DNA of 64,000 nucleotides, taken from contig JACJWG010000002.1 in NCBI GenBank assembly GCA_020637235.1, forward strand, positions 186,001 to 250,000, in the 5' to 3' direction. Below, piece by piece: positions 52,103 to 60,654 of the stretch; within the stretch, counting starts at the first letter, position 1; every line of letters begins with the position of its first letter. The notes under the pieces were generated by a model that was not told the origin of the DNA, made no database searches, and was given only the letters and a program-made list of their open reading frames with translations. This stretch comes from Acidimicrobiaceae bacterium. Lineage in GTDB: Bacteria; Actinomycetota; Acidimicrobiia; Acidimicrobiales; Ilumatobacteraceae. The position numbers and the translations under genes were made by a program.

Positions 52103-53169
52103 GTCCCATCCGAGTGCTCGTGGTCGACGACGCAGTCGTCGTTCGCAAGCTGCTCACCACGGTCATCGACGAGGATCCCGATCTCGAGGTGGTGGGCATC
52201 GCGGCGAACGGCGCGATCGCCTTGAACAAGATCGACACGCTGAAACCGGACATCGTCACCCTCGACGTGGAGATGCCCGAGATGGACGGCATCGAGACGT
52301 TGCGAGCGATCCGGGCGACCGATCGGTCGTTGCCCGTGATCATGTTCTCGACGCTCACCGAGCGCGGGGCCACCGCGACGCTCGAAGCGCTGTCGCTCGG
52401 CGCCTCCGACTACGTCACGAAGCCTGCCAACGTCGGCAGCGTGACGGCCGCCATGGACGCGGTGCGTCAGGAACTGATCCCGAAGATCAAGACCTTCTGC
52501 CGCCGGAACGTGCCCCAGCCGCCTCCGCCGCCGCTGCGCATCCAGGTGACACCCACGGCGTCGACCGGCCGCTGCGACGTCGTCGCGATCGGGTCGTCGA
52601 CCGGTGGCCCGAACGCGCTCTCGACGGTGTTCGGCCAGCTGCCGGCGTCGTTCGACAAGCCGATCGTGATCGCCCAACACATGCCGGCGGTGTTCACCCG
52701 GTATCTCGCGCAGCGCCTCGACGCTGGATCACGCCTGCAGGTCCGCGAGGCGGTGCACGGCGACCTGCTCCAGCCCGGTCTCGCACTGGTCGCGCCGGGC
52801 GACCATCACATGACGCTGCGCCGCTCGCCCTCGGGGGTGACCGTGGTGCTCGACCAGAACCCGCCGGTCAACTTCTGCCGGCCCGCCGTCGACGTGCTGT
52901 TCCGCTCGGTCGCCGACGTGTACGGCGGCGACGTGCTCGCCGTCGTGCTCACCGGCATGGGGCACGACGGACGTGACGGTGCCGCGGTGCTGAAGCAGCG
53001 TGGTGCAACCGTGCTCGCCCAGGACCAGCCGTCGAGCGTGGTGTGGGGGATGCCCGGGGCCGTCGTGCAGTCGGGTCTCGCCGACGCCGTCGTCCCACTC
53101 GACGAGGTCGGTGCTGCGATCGTCCAGCGCGCCGCGAACGGATCCCGCGTCAGGGAGAGGATGTCATGA
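52099..53169 (+). CDS. cheB: Chemotaxis methylesterase CheB, second copy
   Basis: 356 aa, overlapping cheY (ATGA) and cheR (ATGA). Receiver: VLVVDDAVVVRKLL, TLDVEMPEMDG, DYVTKPANV. Methylesterase: GSSTGGPNAL, VIAQHMPA, TGMGHDGRDG. It is shorter than the first copy mainly in the linker, which includes a five-Pro run. Direct coupling to cheR suggests this copy is the adaptation partner, while the first may serve another receptor set. That division is inferred. Confidence 0.94.
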   Translation: MSPIRVLVVDDAVVVRKLLTTVIDEDPDLEVVGIAANGAIALNKIDTLKPDIVTLDVEMPEMDGIETLRAIRATDRSLPVIMFSTLTERGATATLEALSLGASDYVTKPANVGSVTAAMDAVRQELIPKIKTFCRRNVPQPPPPPLRIQVTPTASTGRCDVVAIGSSTGGPNALSTVFGQLPASFDKPIVIAQHMPAVFTRYLAQRLDAGSRLQVREAVHGDLLQPGLALVAPGDHHMTLRRSPSGVTVVLDQNPPVNFCRPAVDVLFRSVADVYGGDVLAVVLTGMGHDGRDGAAVLKQRGATVLAQDQPSSVVWGMPGAVVQSGLADAVVPLDEVGAAIVQRAANGSRVRERMS

Positions 53170-53999
53170 CGACCATCACCGCCCACCAGTTCGACCATCT
53201 CCGCGACCTGGTGCTCAAGGAGTCGGCGATCGTCCTCGAACCCGGCAAGGAGTACCTCGTCGAGAGCCGTCTCGCGCCGATCGCTCGGCGCGAAGGTCTC
53301 GCGTCGGTCGCCGATCTCGTGCAGAAGCTGATCACCACGCCGTCGGCGAAGATGAAGAACGAGGTCATCGATGCGATGACCACCAACGAGACCTCGTTCT
53401 TCCGCGACGTGCACCCGTGGCAGACACTGAAGGACGAGATCATCCCCAAGCTCGTCGAAGCTCGTTCGAGCGAGCGCCGACTCACCATCTGGTGTGCAGC
53501 GGCGTCGAGCGGCCAGGAGCCGTACTCGCTGGCGATGTCGTTGCGCGACAACTTCCCCGACGTCGTGCGGTCCTGGGACGTGAAGATCATCGCGACCGAC
53601 CTGAGCGAGTCGATGCTGTACCGCTGCCGCGAAGGCATCTACAGCCAGCTCGAGGTCAACCGTGGCTTGCCGGCGCCGATGTTGATCCGCAACTTCCAGC
53701 GGGAGGGTGCCGACTGGCGCATCGACCACGAGCTGCGCCGGATGGTCGACGTCCGGCCGTGCAACCTCGATGCCCCGGCGACGTATCCCCGTGCGGCCGC
53801 CAAGTTCGACCTGGTGTTCATCCGCAACGTCCTCATCTACTTCGACGACGCGACGAAGGCCCGGATCCTGAACGAGACGGCGTCTCGCATGCGCCCCGAC
53901 GGCTACCTGCTGCTCGGCTCGAGCGAGGTGTCGATCAGCAGCGGTACCCGCCTCAGCCGCCACCAGTTCGGCCGCACCATCTACTTCATCCCCACCTGA
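53166..53999 (+). CDS. cheR: Chemotaxis methyltransferase CheR
   Basis: 277 aa from ATG 53166, overlapping cheB. The N-terminal helical domain is followed by the SAM-binding part: TTNETSFFRDVHPW, IWCAAASSGQEPYSLAM, VKIIATDLSESML, FDLVFIRNVLIYF and LLLGSSE. CheR methylates glutamates in chemoreceptors. The MCPs here lack a C-terminal docking peptide, so this CheR probably acts without tethering. Confidence 0.95.
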   Translation: MTTITAHQFDHLRDLVLKESAIVLEPGKEYLVESRLAPIARREGLASVADLVQKLITTPSAKMKNEVIDAMTTNETSFFRDVHPWQTLKDEIIPKLVEARSSERRLTIWCAAASSGQEPYSLAMSLRDNFPDVVRSWDVKIIATDLSESMLYRCREGIYSQLEVNRGLPAPMLIRNFQREGADWRIDHELRRMVDVRPCNLDAPATYPRAAAKFDLVFIRNVLIYFDDATKARILNETASRMRPDGYLLLGSSEVSISSGTRLSRHQFGRTIYFIPT

Positions 54000-54071
54000 C
54001 GTCGCTCCGCCGGTCCGCCGGCGCCCTCGTCCCACCCACCCCATCCACGACTCCGCCCTCGAGGAGACGAC

Positions 54072-56090
54072 ATGACCTCCACCCGTTCCGCAGCCACGAC
54101 CTCCGGCCCGACGCTCACCCGCCCGCGCCTGCTGCGCTTCGGCGCGGCGATCGCCGGGTTGGTGATCGTGGGTGGCCTGATGTCCAGCTACACGATCCGC
54201 GCCGAGCAGACGACCGTCGACGACGTGAACGAGGTCGGTCTGGCGCTGCTGTCGCTCGAGCAGTCGATGGGCGACGGCACGGCCGTGGCACGTCACACCC
54301 TCGGCACGATCATCGCGCTGCAGAACGGCGTGACGGGACTGGCCGAGGAGCTCACGGTGCTCTCCGACGAGGCGGCGGCCGATCTCGACGGGCACCTCGC
54401 CGAGGTCCGCGCCTACATCGAGGCGACCGGCCACGGGACGGAGGAGATGGCAGCGGTGGACGCGGCCTACGAGGCGTGGGCGGCGTTCGCGGAGTCGTTC
54501 TCCACCGAGGCGGCAGCGATGCTGACGCCGCAGCAGCTCGAGCCGGCCTATCGGGGTGCCGTGGCACCGCTCGACGACTTGCGTGCGGCGCAGGAGGAGC
54601 TGAGCGACGTCCTGGAGGAGTCGTCGATCGACCACGCCGCCGAGGCGCACAGCACCGGCGATCGTGGACTGCTGCTCGCCATCGGGGCGGCCGTGGTGGC
54701 GCTCGCGACCTTCGTCCTGATCGGCCGGCGTGTGCTGCATGCCGTCGACTCGATGAACACCATGCAGGCCGAGATGGCGAAGGTGAACGCGATGGTGGAC
54801 CAGTCGTCGCTGCCGACGCTGTTCGTCGACCGCGACCTGCGCTGTCAGTACGTGAACGCAGCGGGCCTCGCGATCTGGCGGAAGTACGAGTCCTCGATGC
54901 CGGTGCCCGCCGACCAACTCGAGGGTGCGCGGCTCGCGCAGCTCGCCGGCTTCCTCGACGGCAGTGCCGATCCGATCATGACGGTGGGCGACCAGTGTGC
55001 GATCGAGGTGGGTGTCGAACCGATCCACGACCAGGACGGCGACGTGCTCGGCTACATGTCGACCTGGAGCGACATCACCGACCGCCTCCGTGTGGAGCGG
55101 GCCGCGAGCGAGGCGCAGGAGCGTGAGCGTGCGGCGGCCGCCGAGCTCGCGTCGAAGGTCGACGCGTTGAGCGCCACCCTGGCCGCCGCTGCGGCGGGTG
55201 ACCTGACCGCTCGGGTCAGCGTGAGCGGTGACGACGCGATCGGCCGCATGGGCCACGCCGTCGAGAAGCTCCTCGGCGACCTGCGCACCTCGATCCAGGC
55301 GATCGCTGCCAACTCCGAGGCCCTCGCCGCCGCCGCCGAGGAACTGCAGATGCTCTCCTCGGGCATGGGACAGAACTCGGCGGAGACCTCCCGCCAGGTG
55401 GGCTTCGTGTCGGACGCATCGGTCGAGGTGTCGCGCAACGTGGAGACGGTGTCGGCCGCGTCGGACCAGATGTCGTCGTCGATCAAGGAGATCGCCCGCA
55501 ACGCGAGCGAAGCCGCACAGGTCGCCACCCAGGCCGTCGAAGCCGCCCGTGTCACGAACACCACCGTGGCCCAGCTCGGCGACTCGAGCGCGGAGATCGG
55601 TCAGATCGTGAAGGTGATCACCGGCATCGCCCAACAGACCAACCTCCTCGCCCTCAACGCCACCATCGAAGCCGCACGCGCCGGCGAAGCCGGCAAAGGC
55701 TTCGCCGTCGTCGCCAACGAAGTCAAAGAACTCGCCAAAGAGACCGCCAAAGCCACCGAAGACATCTCCGCCAAGATCGAAGCCATCCAGACCGACACCA
55801 CCTCCTCGGTCGACTCGATCACCGGCATCCTCACCATCATCGACCAGATCGCCCACTTCCAGGACACGATCGCCGCAGCCGTCGAAGAACAAGCCGCCAC
55901 CACCAGCGAGATCGCCCGCTCCGTCAGCGAAGCCAGCCGCGGCAGCCAAGAGATCACCCACAACATGCACACCGTCGCCGACGCCGCACAGAGCACCGCC
56001 AGCGGCGCCGAGGACTCCAGCCGCGCCGCCAGCGAACTCGCCCGCATGGCCACCGACCTCCAGAACCTCGTCGGCGCCTTCCGCTACTGA
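54072..56090 (+). CDS. Methyl-accepting chemotaxis protein with PAS domain, second copy
   Basis: 672 aa; GGAGA lies before the ATG. The N-terminal sensor (~40-190) is unrelated in sequence to the first MCP, but the layout is the same: two membrane helices, a PAS-like domain (~230-345: DQSSLPTLFVDRDLRCQYVN), HAMP-like region and signalling hairpin. From 55113 the gene is nearly identical to the other MCP apart from two short variable stretches. The shared part includes the unusual GAA/AAA-rich 3' end. It follows cheR by 72 bp. Confidence 0.95.
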   Translation: MTSTRSAATTSGPTLTRPRLLRFGAAIAGLVIVGGLMSSYTIRAEQTTVDDVNEVGLALLSLEQSMGDGTAVARHTLGTIIALQNGVTGLAEELTVLSDEAAADLDGHLAEVRAYIEATGHGTEEMAAVDAAYEAWAAFAESFSTEAAAMLTPQQLEPAYRGAVAPLDDLRAAQEELSDVLEESSIDHAAEAHSTGDRGLLLAIGAAVVALATFVLIGRRVLHAVDSMNTMQAEMAKVNAMVDQSSLPTLFVDRDLRCQYVNAAGLAIWRKYESSMPVPADQLEGARLAQLAGFLDGSADPIMTVGDQCAIEVGVEPIHDQDGDVLGYMSTWSDITDRLRVERAASEAQERERAAAAELASKVDALSATLAAAAAGDLTARVSVSGDDAIGRMGHAVEKLLGDLRTSIQAIAANSEALAAAAEELQMLSSGMGQNSAETSRQVGFVSDASVEVSRNVETVSAASDQMSSSIKEIARNASEAAQVATQAVEAARVTNTTVAQLGDSSAEIGQIVKVITGIAQQTNLLALNATIEAARAGEAGKGFAVVANEVKELAKETAKATEDISAKIEAIQTDTTSSVDSITGILTIIDQIAHFQDTIAAAVEEQAATTSEIARSVSEASRGSQEITHNMHTVADAAQSTASGAEDSSRAASELARMATDLQNLVGAFRY

Positions 56091-56101
56091 CACCCACCGC
56101 G
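55113..56101 (+). repeat. MCP signalling-domain direct repeat, copy 2
   Basis: Partner of 49332-50320 in direct orientation. Recombination between copies would delete or duplicate about 5.8 kb carrying both cheB genes, cheY and cheR. Confidence 0.92.
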
Positions 56102-56111
56102 TAGGAGCCAC

Positions 56112-57341
56112 ATGTCGACGAGCGTCTTCCTCGGCCGTCAACCCATCTTCGACACCTCCCGGCGTACGTACGCCTACGAGCTGTTGTACCGCAACGGTGC
56201 GGAGAACCTCGCGTTCTTCCGGAACCCGGACGACGCGACCCGGCGGGTGCTCGAGGTCGCGATGCTCGAGTGGGGCTTCGACCGAGTGGTCGGCGATCGG
56301 TTCGGGTTCATCAATGCGGCGTCGGGCATCTTGCACAGCGGCATCCTCGACATCCTCCCGGCGGACCGCGCCGTCATCGAGCTCGAGCCCGGCGTCGAGC
56401 TGGACTGGGCGACCGTCGAGGCCATCCGTGCAGCCCGCGGGCGCGGTCTGCGGTTCGCGCTCGAGGGCGTCACGTCGATCGACGTCGCCGGGTACGCAGA
56501 CGTGGCGCCATTCGTCGACATCGTGAAGGTGGACGTGCAGTCGGTCCCGACGGCGAAGCTGCCGCGGCTGGTGGCCGGCATCACCGCCACCTTCCCGTCG
56601 GCACTCAAGCTCGCCGCGAAGGTGGAGGAGCCGAGCGAGTTCGACGAGACGAGGGAACTCGGCTTCGACCTGTTCCAGGGCTACTTCTTCGCCAAGCCAG
56701 AGGTGATGGGTCGGACGGAACGGCCGGCCAACCTGGCCGCTGCCGTGCAGCTGATGGCCGAGGTGAACCGACCAGAGGTCGACCTCGACCGCGTCGAGGA
56801 CCTGATCGCGACCGACCCCACGCTCGCCTACGGGTTGTTGCGCCTGGTGAACTCGAGCTCGTACGGCCTGACCGTGCACGTACAGTCGATCCGCCACGCG
56901 ATCGTGCTGTTGGGGCTGGCCCAGGTGCGTCACCTCGCCGTCCTGCTCACCATGGCCACCAAGGCCGCCACGGTGAACGAGGAGCTGATCGTGCTCGCCG
57001 CCACGCGGGCGAAGATGGCGGCGAGCCTCGCCGGCGACGATGCGCAGATGGCGAACAACTGCCTCACGGCCGGCCTGCTGTCGGTGATCGACGCCGTGTT
57101 CCAGAGTCCGATGGAGGAGCTGGTCGGCGACCTGCCGCTGCAGGCCGACGTGCGTGCGGCCCTGGTCGACGGCTCGGGTCCGGTCGGAGCGGTGCTGGCC
57201 GCCGTGTACGCCTTCGAGCGAGCCGACGCCGCAGCGCTCGATCGCCTGCGTCCCGACGACGCCGAGCACTTGCGTGAGAGCTTCGGCGACGGCGCCGCCT
57301 GGGGCGAAGCGCTGCGTCGCGAGCTGCATCCCCAACGCTGA
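56112..57341 (+). CDS. EAL-HDOD signalling protein
   Basis: 409 aa. The N-terminal half begins VFLGRQPIFDTSRRTYAYEL and keeps an EAL-type fold, but the catalytic EAL signature reads YELLYRN and several metal-binding residues are absent. It is probably an inactive c-di-GMP domain. The C-terminal HDOD domain (~205-395) has LRLVNSSSYGL and SIRHAIVLLGLAQVRHLAVL. Such YuxH/CdgJ-type proteins influence motility in other bacteria. The start is 21 bp after the second MCP. Confidence 0.9.
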   Translation: MSTSVFLGRQPIFDTSRRTYAYELLYRNGAENLAFFRNPDDATRRVLEVAMLEWGFDRVVGDRFGFINAASGILHSGILDILPADRAVIELEPGVELDWATVEAIRAARGRGLRFALEGVTSIDVAGYADVAPFVDIVKVDVQSVPTAKLPRLVAGITATFPSALKLAAKVEEPSEFDETRELGFDLFQGYFFAKPEVMGRTERPANLAAAVQLMAEVNRPEVDLDRVEDLIATDPTLAYGLLRLVNSSSYGLTVHVQSIRHAIVLLGLAQVRHLAVLLTMATKAATVNEELIVLAATRAKMAASLAGDDAQMANNCLTAGLLSVIDAVFQSPMEELVGDLPLQADVRAALVDGSGPVGAVLAAVYAFERADAAALDRLRPDDAEHLRESFGDGAAWGEALRRELHPQR

Positions 57342-57414
57342 CCGCCTGCGAGCCGCTGCGGCCACGGGCGCGTGAGCCACCGCGAGCAACAGCGGCGAGC
57401 GTGGATCGCCCGCG

Positions 57415-57927
57415 CTACTGCATCACGAACTCGAGGAAGTACACCTCGTAGATCTCCTCGGGGTACTCGTGCGCGAGCCGCTGGGTCAGCAGTTCCTTGA
57501 CGTTCTCGCGGCCCTCGGGCTCGCTCAGGATCGCCATCGAGTTGCCCGACAGCGTCGACACGATGATGTCCTTCGCCGGTGCGGTGTTGAGCGGTTCACC
57601 CGCACCCTCACCAGCGGCGACGCCGACGACACCTGGGCACAGGCCGAGCGACACCGTCACCCGCAGGTAGTGGCCGTCGTTCAGGTTGATGCTCATCGAC
57701 TCGAGGTCGAGCGTGTTGTGCTCGGCGGTGGTCGCGTCGGTGCCCTCGGCGCAGCCCTCGAGCTGCACGATCGTGGTGGTGGTGACCGCTTCGGTCCCCG
57801 CACCCGCGCCACGTCCGCCCAGCATGTAGCCCACGCCGGCGATCGCGACCATCATGCCGATCAGCTTGACCGGGCTCTTCTTCTGCTCGCCGTCCTCGCC
57901 GGCCTTGTCGTCCTTCTTCTTGCCCAT
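57415..57927 (-). CDS. fliL: Flagellar basal body-associated protein FliL
   Basis: 170 aa. A Lys-rich cytoplasmic start (MGKKKDDKAGEDGEQKK) precedes one membrane helix (~19-38). The periplasmic domain follows, with LRVTVSLGLCPG, KDIIVSTLSGNSMA and VKELLTQRLAHEYP, ending VYFLEFVMQ as FliL proteins do. FliL supports stator function at the MotAB complex, and here it is downstream of motB. A strong hairpin separates the two. Confidence 0.9.
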   Translation of the reverse strand: MGKKKDDKAGEDGEQKKSPVKLIGMMVAIAGVGYMLGGRGAGAGTEAVTTTTIVQLEGCAEGTDATTAEHNTLDLESMSINLNDGHYLRVTVSLGLCPGVVGVAAGEGAGEPLNTAPAKDIIVSTLSGNSMAILSEPEGRENVKELLTQRLAHEYPEEIYEVYFLEFVMQ

Positions 57928-57951
57928 CTGTGACCGTCCGTGTCGTGGGGG

Positions 57952-57970
57952 CGTCCGGCGGCGCCGGACG
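57952..57970. terminator. Perfect 8-bp hairpin between motB and fliL
   Basis: CGTCCGGC-ggc-GCCGGACG. The plus strand continues TTTCTCG, terminator-like in that direction, although both flanking genes are on the minus strand. In the minus direction it is followed by CCCCCACG, so processing or attenuation within the operon is another option. Confidence 0.5.
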
Positions 57971-58017
57971 TTTCTCGTCGGAGATGACCGTCCGGGGGAA
58001 CCCGGGTGACGCCAGGA

Positions 58018-58917
58018 TCAGGCGTCGATCTCCAAGGCGGGGTCGAGCGAGATGTCACTGAGCACGATGATCTCGACGCGTCGGTTCTGCGCGCGTCCCT
58101 CCTCCGTCGCGTTGTCGGCGATGGGATCCCATTCGCCGCGACCGGCGAGCTCGATCCGCTCGTCGAAGCCCCCCTGCAACGACAGGAAACGCAGCACCGC
58201 GAGCGCTCGGTCGGCGGAGAGCTCGTAGTTGTCGTACTCGTCGCCGACGCTGTCGGTGTGCCCCTCGATCCGGATCTTGTTCGGGATCGCCTGGAGCGCC
58301 GGCACCATCGTCTGGAGCACCACCTGACCGGCGAGCTTGAGGTCGGACTTGCCGCTGTCGAACAGCACGCCGGAGTTGGTGACCGTGAGGATCAGCCCAC
58401 GACCGTCGAAGCGGAAGGCGATGCTGTCGCCGAGCCCCTCGGCCGCGGCGGCGTCCTCGATCGCCTCCCCCAGCCCCTGGAGCTCGCCGAGGGCCTCCTG
58501 CGCCTCCTCCTTCAACTGCTCCTGGATGGCGTGCTCCACCTGCAGGTCGGTGGGCGTGGCCATGCCGGTGCCGTCGCCGTTGCCGGTGCCCTCCGCCGTG
58601 CTCGGCAACGAGTTCGAGTCGAGCACGCCGTCGCCGCCGTCGAGCGGTGACTCGCCGTTCTGCCCCTCGCTGATCGTGACCACCTGGCTCGAGCCACCGC
58701 CACCGAACTCCTGCGCGAAGCTCTCGGCGAGCTTCTTGAACTTCTCGAGATCGGTGCGGCCGATCGCGAACAGCACCAGGAACAGCGCCATCAGGAGCGT
58801 GAGCATGTCGGCGTAGGGGATCACCCACGCCTCGTGGTTCACGTGTTCCTCGTGTTCCTCGTGCTCTTCGTGGTGGCCGCCCTTCTTGCCGTGGCCACCG
58901 TGACCGCCGCCGCTCAT
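58018..58917 (-). CDS. motB: Flagellar stator protein MotB
   Basis: 299 aa from ATG 58917. A His/Glu-rich N-terminal extension (HGGHGKKGGHHEEHEEHEEH) precedes the membrane helix AWVIPYADMLTLLMALFLVL, whose Asp37 is the proton-path residue. A Gly/Ser/Glu linker leads to the OmpA-like peptidoglycan-binding domain (SGVLFDSGKSDLK, RIEGHTDSVGDEYDN, NRRVEIIVL). The start overlaps the motA stop by ATGA. Confidence 0.94.
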   Translation of the reverse strand: MSGGGHGGHGKKGGHHEEHEEHEEHVNHEAWVIPYADMLTLLMALFLVLFAIGRTDLEKFKKLAESFAQEFGGGGSSQVVTISEGQNGESPLDGGDGVLDSNSLPSTAEGTGNGDGTGMATPTDLQVEHAIQEQLKEEAQEALGELQGLGEAIEDAAAAEGLGDSIAFRFDGRGLILTVTNSGVLFDSGKSDLKLAGQVVLQTMVPALQAIPNKIRIEGHTDSVGDEYDNYELSADRALAVLRFLSLQGGFDERIELAGRGEWDPIADNATEEGRAQNRRVEIIVLSDISLDPALEIDA

Positions 58918-59702
58918 GAGGACGACGAGGCTGCCCGCAACGCCTCGGCCTCCTTCGGCGACAGGTAGCTCATCAGCGTCTCCTCGATCACCCGCGGGTT
59001 CTGACCCCCCTGGATGGCGAGCACGCCCTCGACCACCATCTCGCGCGCCTGCACCTCCTGGGCCGACATCCGCTTCATGCGGGCGGACAGCGGCAGCATG
59101 ACGCCGTTCGCGATGAACACGCCGAGGAAGGTGGCGACGAACGCACCGGCGATGCCGGCGCCGAGCTTCTCCGGCTTGTCGAGCTCGCCGAGGGTGGCGA
59201 TGAGGCCCACCACGGCGCCGATGATGCCGAACGTCGGGGCGAAGATGCCGTACGACTGGCACCAGTCGGCCATCAGCTTGTGTCGCACCTTCATCGCCTT
59301 GATCTCGGCCTTCATCACCTGTGCGACGGCGTCGGGATCCGAACCATCGATCGCGAGTTGCAGCCCGCGCTTCATGAACGGGTCGTCGAGGCCGGCCATC
59401 TCGGACTCGAGTGCGAGCAGACCCTCGCCGCGGGCCTTGCGGGCGAACTCGACCAGCGTGGTGATCGTCTTCTCGAGATCGACCGGTCGCTCCTTGCCGA
59501 GCATCGCCTTCAGGATCGCCTTGATGACGCCGGTGGTGACGCTGAACTCGTAGCTCATCATGGTGGCGCCCGCGGCGCCGCCGAGCACGATCATCAGCGC
59601 GGTCACGTTGGTGACGAGGAAGACCGGGTTCACGTGGTGGGTCTGGGCCCCCACCAGCACCATGATGAGCGCGACGACGAACCCGACGAGTGTTGCCGGC
59701 AC
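58914..59702 (-). CDS. motA: Flagellar stator protein MotA
   Basis: 262 aa from GTG 59702. Four membrane helices: two near the N-terminus (VGFVVALIMVLVGA, VTALMIVLGGAAGA) and two at ~150-205 (FGIIGAVVGLIATLGEL, GAFVATFLGVFIANGVML). Conserved prolines are in APTFGIIG and ANGVMLP. The cytoplasmic charged loop includes RHKLMADW. The start lies 3 bp after the flbD stop. MotA and MotB together form the torque-generating channel. Confidence 0.94.
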   Translation of the reverse strand: MPATLVGFVVALIMVLVGAQTHHVNPVFLVTNVTALMIVLGGAAGATMMSYEFSVTTGVIKAILKAMLGKERPVDLEKTITTLVEFARKARGEGLLALESEMAGLDDPFMKRGLQLAIDGSDPDAVAQVMKAEIKAMKVRHKLMADWCQSYGIFAPTFGIIGAVVGLIATLGELDKPEKLGAGIAGAFVATFLGVFIANGVMLPLSARMKRMSAQEVQAREMVVEGVLAIQGGQNPRVIEETLMSYLSPKEAEALRAASSSS

Positions 59703-59705
59703 GGC

Positions 59706-60041
59706 TCAGCCCTCCGCGTCCGGGGGGCGGACCGCAGGACGGTCCGGGTGGGTGGTCGACACCTCGGGCAACGGCGTGGTGCCGGCGGCGAGCGACACCT
59801 CGTGCGACATCGTGCCGACCCGCGCATCGAGATCGTCGGCGGCGAGGCGCGCAGCCAGCGCGATCGAACGGGCGCGCAGCATCACCACCTGGTCGACGAT
59901 CTCGTCGGGCGACTCGCAGACGACGTACTCGTTGCCGTTGAGGAGACGCACCACCGTCTCGTGGTGGTGTTCGAGGCGCTCGATGTGATCGGGATTCAGG
60001 TACAGCGGATCGGTCTGCCGCAGCCTCGTGAGGCGGATCAT
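59706..60041 (-). CDS. flbD: Flagellar FlbD family protein
   Basis: 111 aa from ATG 60041 (MIRLTRLRQTDPLYLNPDHI). The first ~60 residues match the small FlbD family found before motA in many flagellar operons (IERLEHHHETVVRLLNGNEY, then ESPDEIVDQVV). The remaining ~50 residues are an extra Ala/Pro-rich tail. It is the first gene of a minus-strand unit flbD-motA-motB-fliL. CACAGT lies 7 nt upstream of the ATG. Confidence 0.88.
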   Translation of the reverse strand: MIRLTRLRQTDPLYLNPDHIERLEHHHETVVRLLNGNEYVVCESPDEIVDQVVMLRARSIALAARLAADDLDARVGTMSHEVSLAAGTTPLPEVSTTHPDRPAVRPPDAEG

Positions 60042-60155
60042 GCCGCGGACTGTGCCGGATCGGCGTTCGGACGCCATGAGCTGACGGCCTGCGGCCGGGT
60101 CCGAAACGCTGCGGAAACTGTGGCATCCGGCTCATCACCCCGGACGATCCTCTCC

Positions 60156-60644
60156 GTGGAACCAGCCGAGGATCTCTCCCACCAGCTCTGGACGATGCGC
60201 GAGCTCCTCGAGCAACTCGTGTACAAGCTCGACGTGCAGGGGCTGCTGCTCGCCGCCGGCCGCGCGCGATGGATCCCGTACGTGACGGCCGAACTCGAGG
60301 CGATCATCGAGGCGATCGGCGAGATCGAAGCCGCTCGCGCGCAGGCGTCGGCGCGGCTGGCCCGGGCGACGCGCCAGCCGGCCTCGGCGAGCCTGGCCGA
60401 ACTCATCGAGCACGTCGAACAGCCGTGGGCGAGCCTGCTCTCCCAACACCGGCTCCACCTGCTGTCCTTGCAGGCCGAGATCGAGGAGATCTCGCGGGCG
60501 AACAGTGAGATGGCCAAGCGGAGCCTCATGCGCTCGCGCGAGATCATCGCCTCGCTCGGTGAGCAGAGCGTCGACGTGTACGACCCGCGTGGCATGACCA
60601 CGCCGCTCGCCGTCGGTTCGTTGCGTCTGGACCGGACGGCCTGA
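60156..60644 (+). CDS. flgN: FlgN-type flagellar export chaperone
   Basis: 162 aa from GTG 60156. All-helical with a long coiled-coil character (WTMRELLEQLVYKLDVQGL, LLSLQAEIEEISRANSE, MAKRSLMRSREIIASL), typical of FlgN, which chaperones the hook-filament junction proteins FlgK and FlgL. Those two genes follow directly, with 10-bp spacings. FlgN is poorly conserved, so the call relies on structure and position. Confidence 0.85.
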   Translation: MEPAEDLSHQLWTMRELLEQLVYKLDVQGLLLAAGRARWIPYVTAELEAIIEAIGEIEAARAQASARLARATRQPASASLAELIEHVEQPWASLLSQHRLHLLSLQAEIEEISRANSEMAKRSLMRSREIIASLGEQSVDVYDPRGMTTPLAVGSLRLDRTA

Positions 60645-60654
60645 GGCGGCGCCG

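Noticed and set aside
52806..57389. A 1527-codon open frame on the minus strand
   Set aside because: It is antisense to cheB, cheR, an MCP and the EAL-HDOD gene, all with full catalytic motifs. High-GC codon bias creates long antisense frames rich in His, Arg and Gly; no domain is visible in it.
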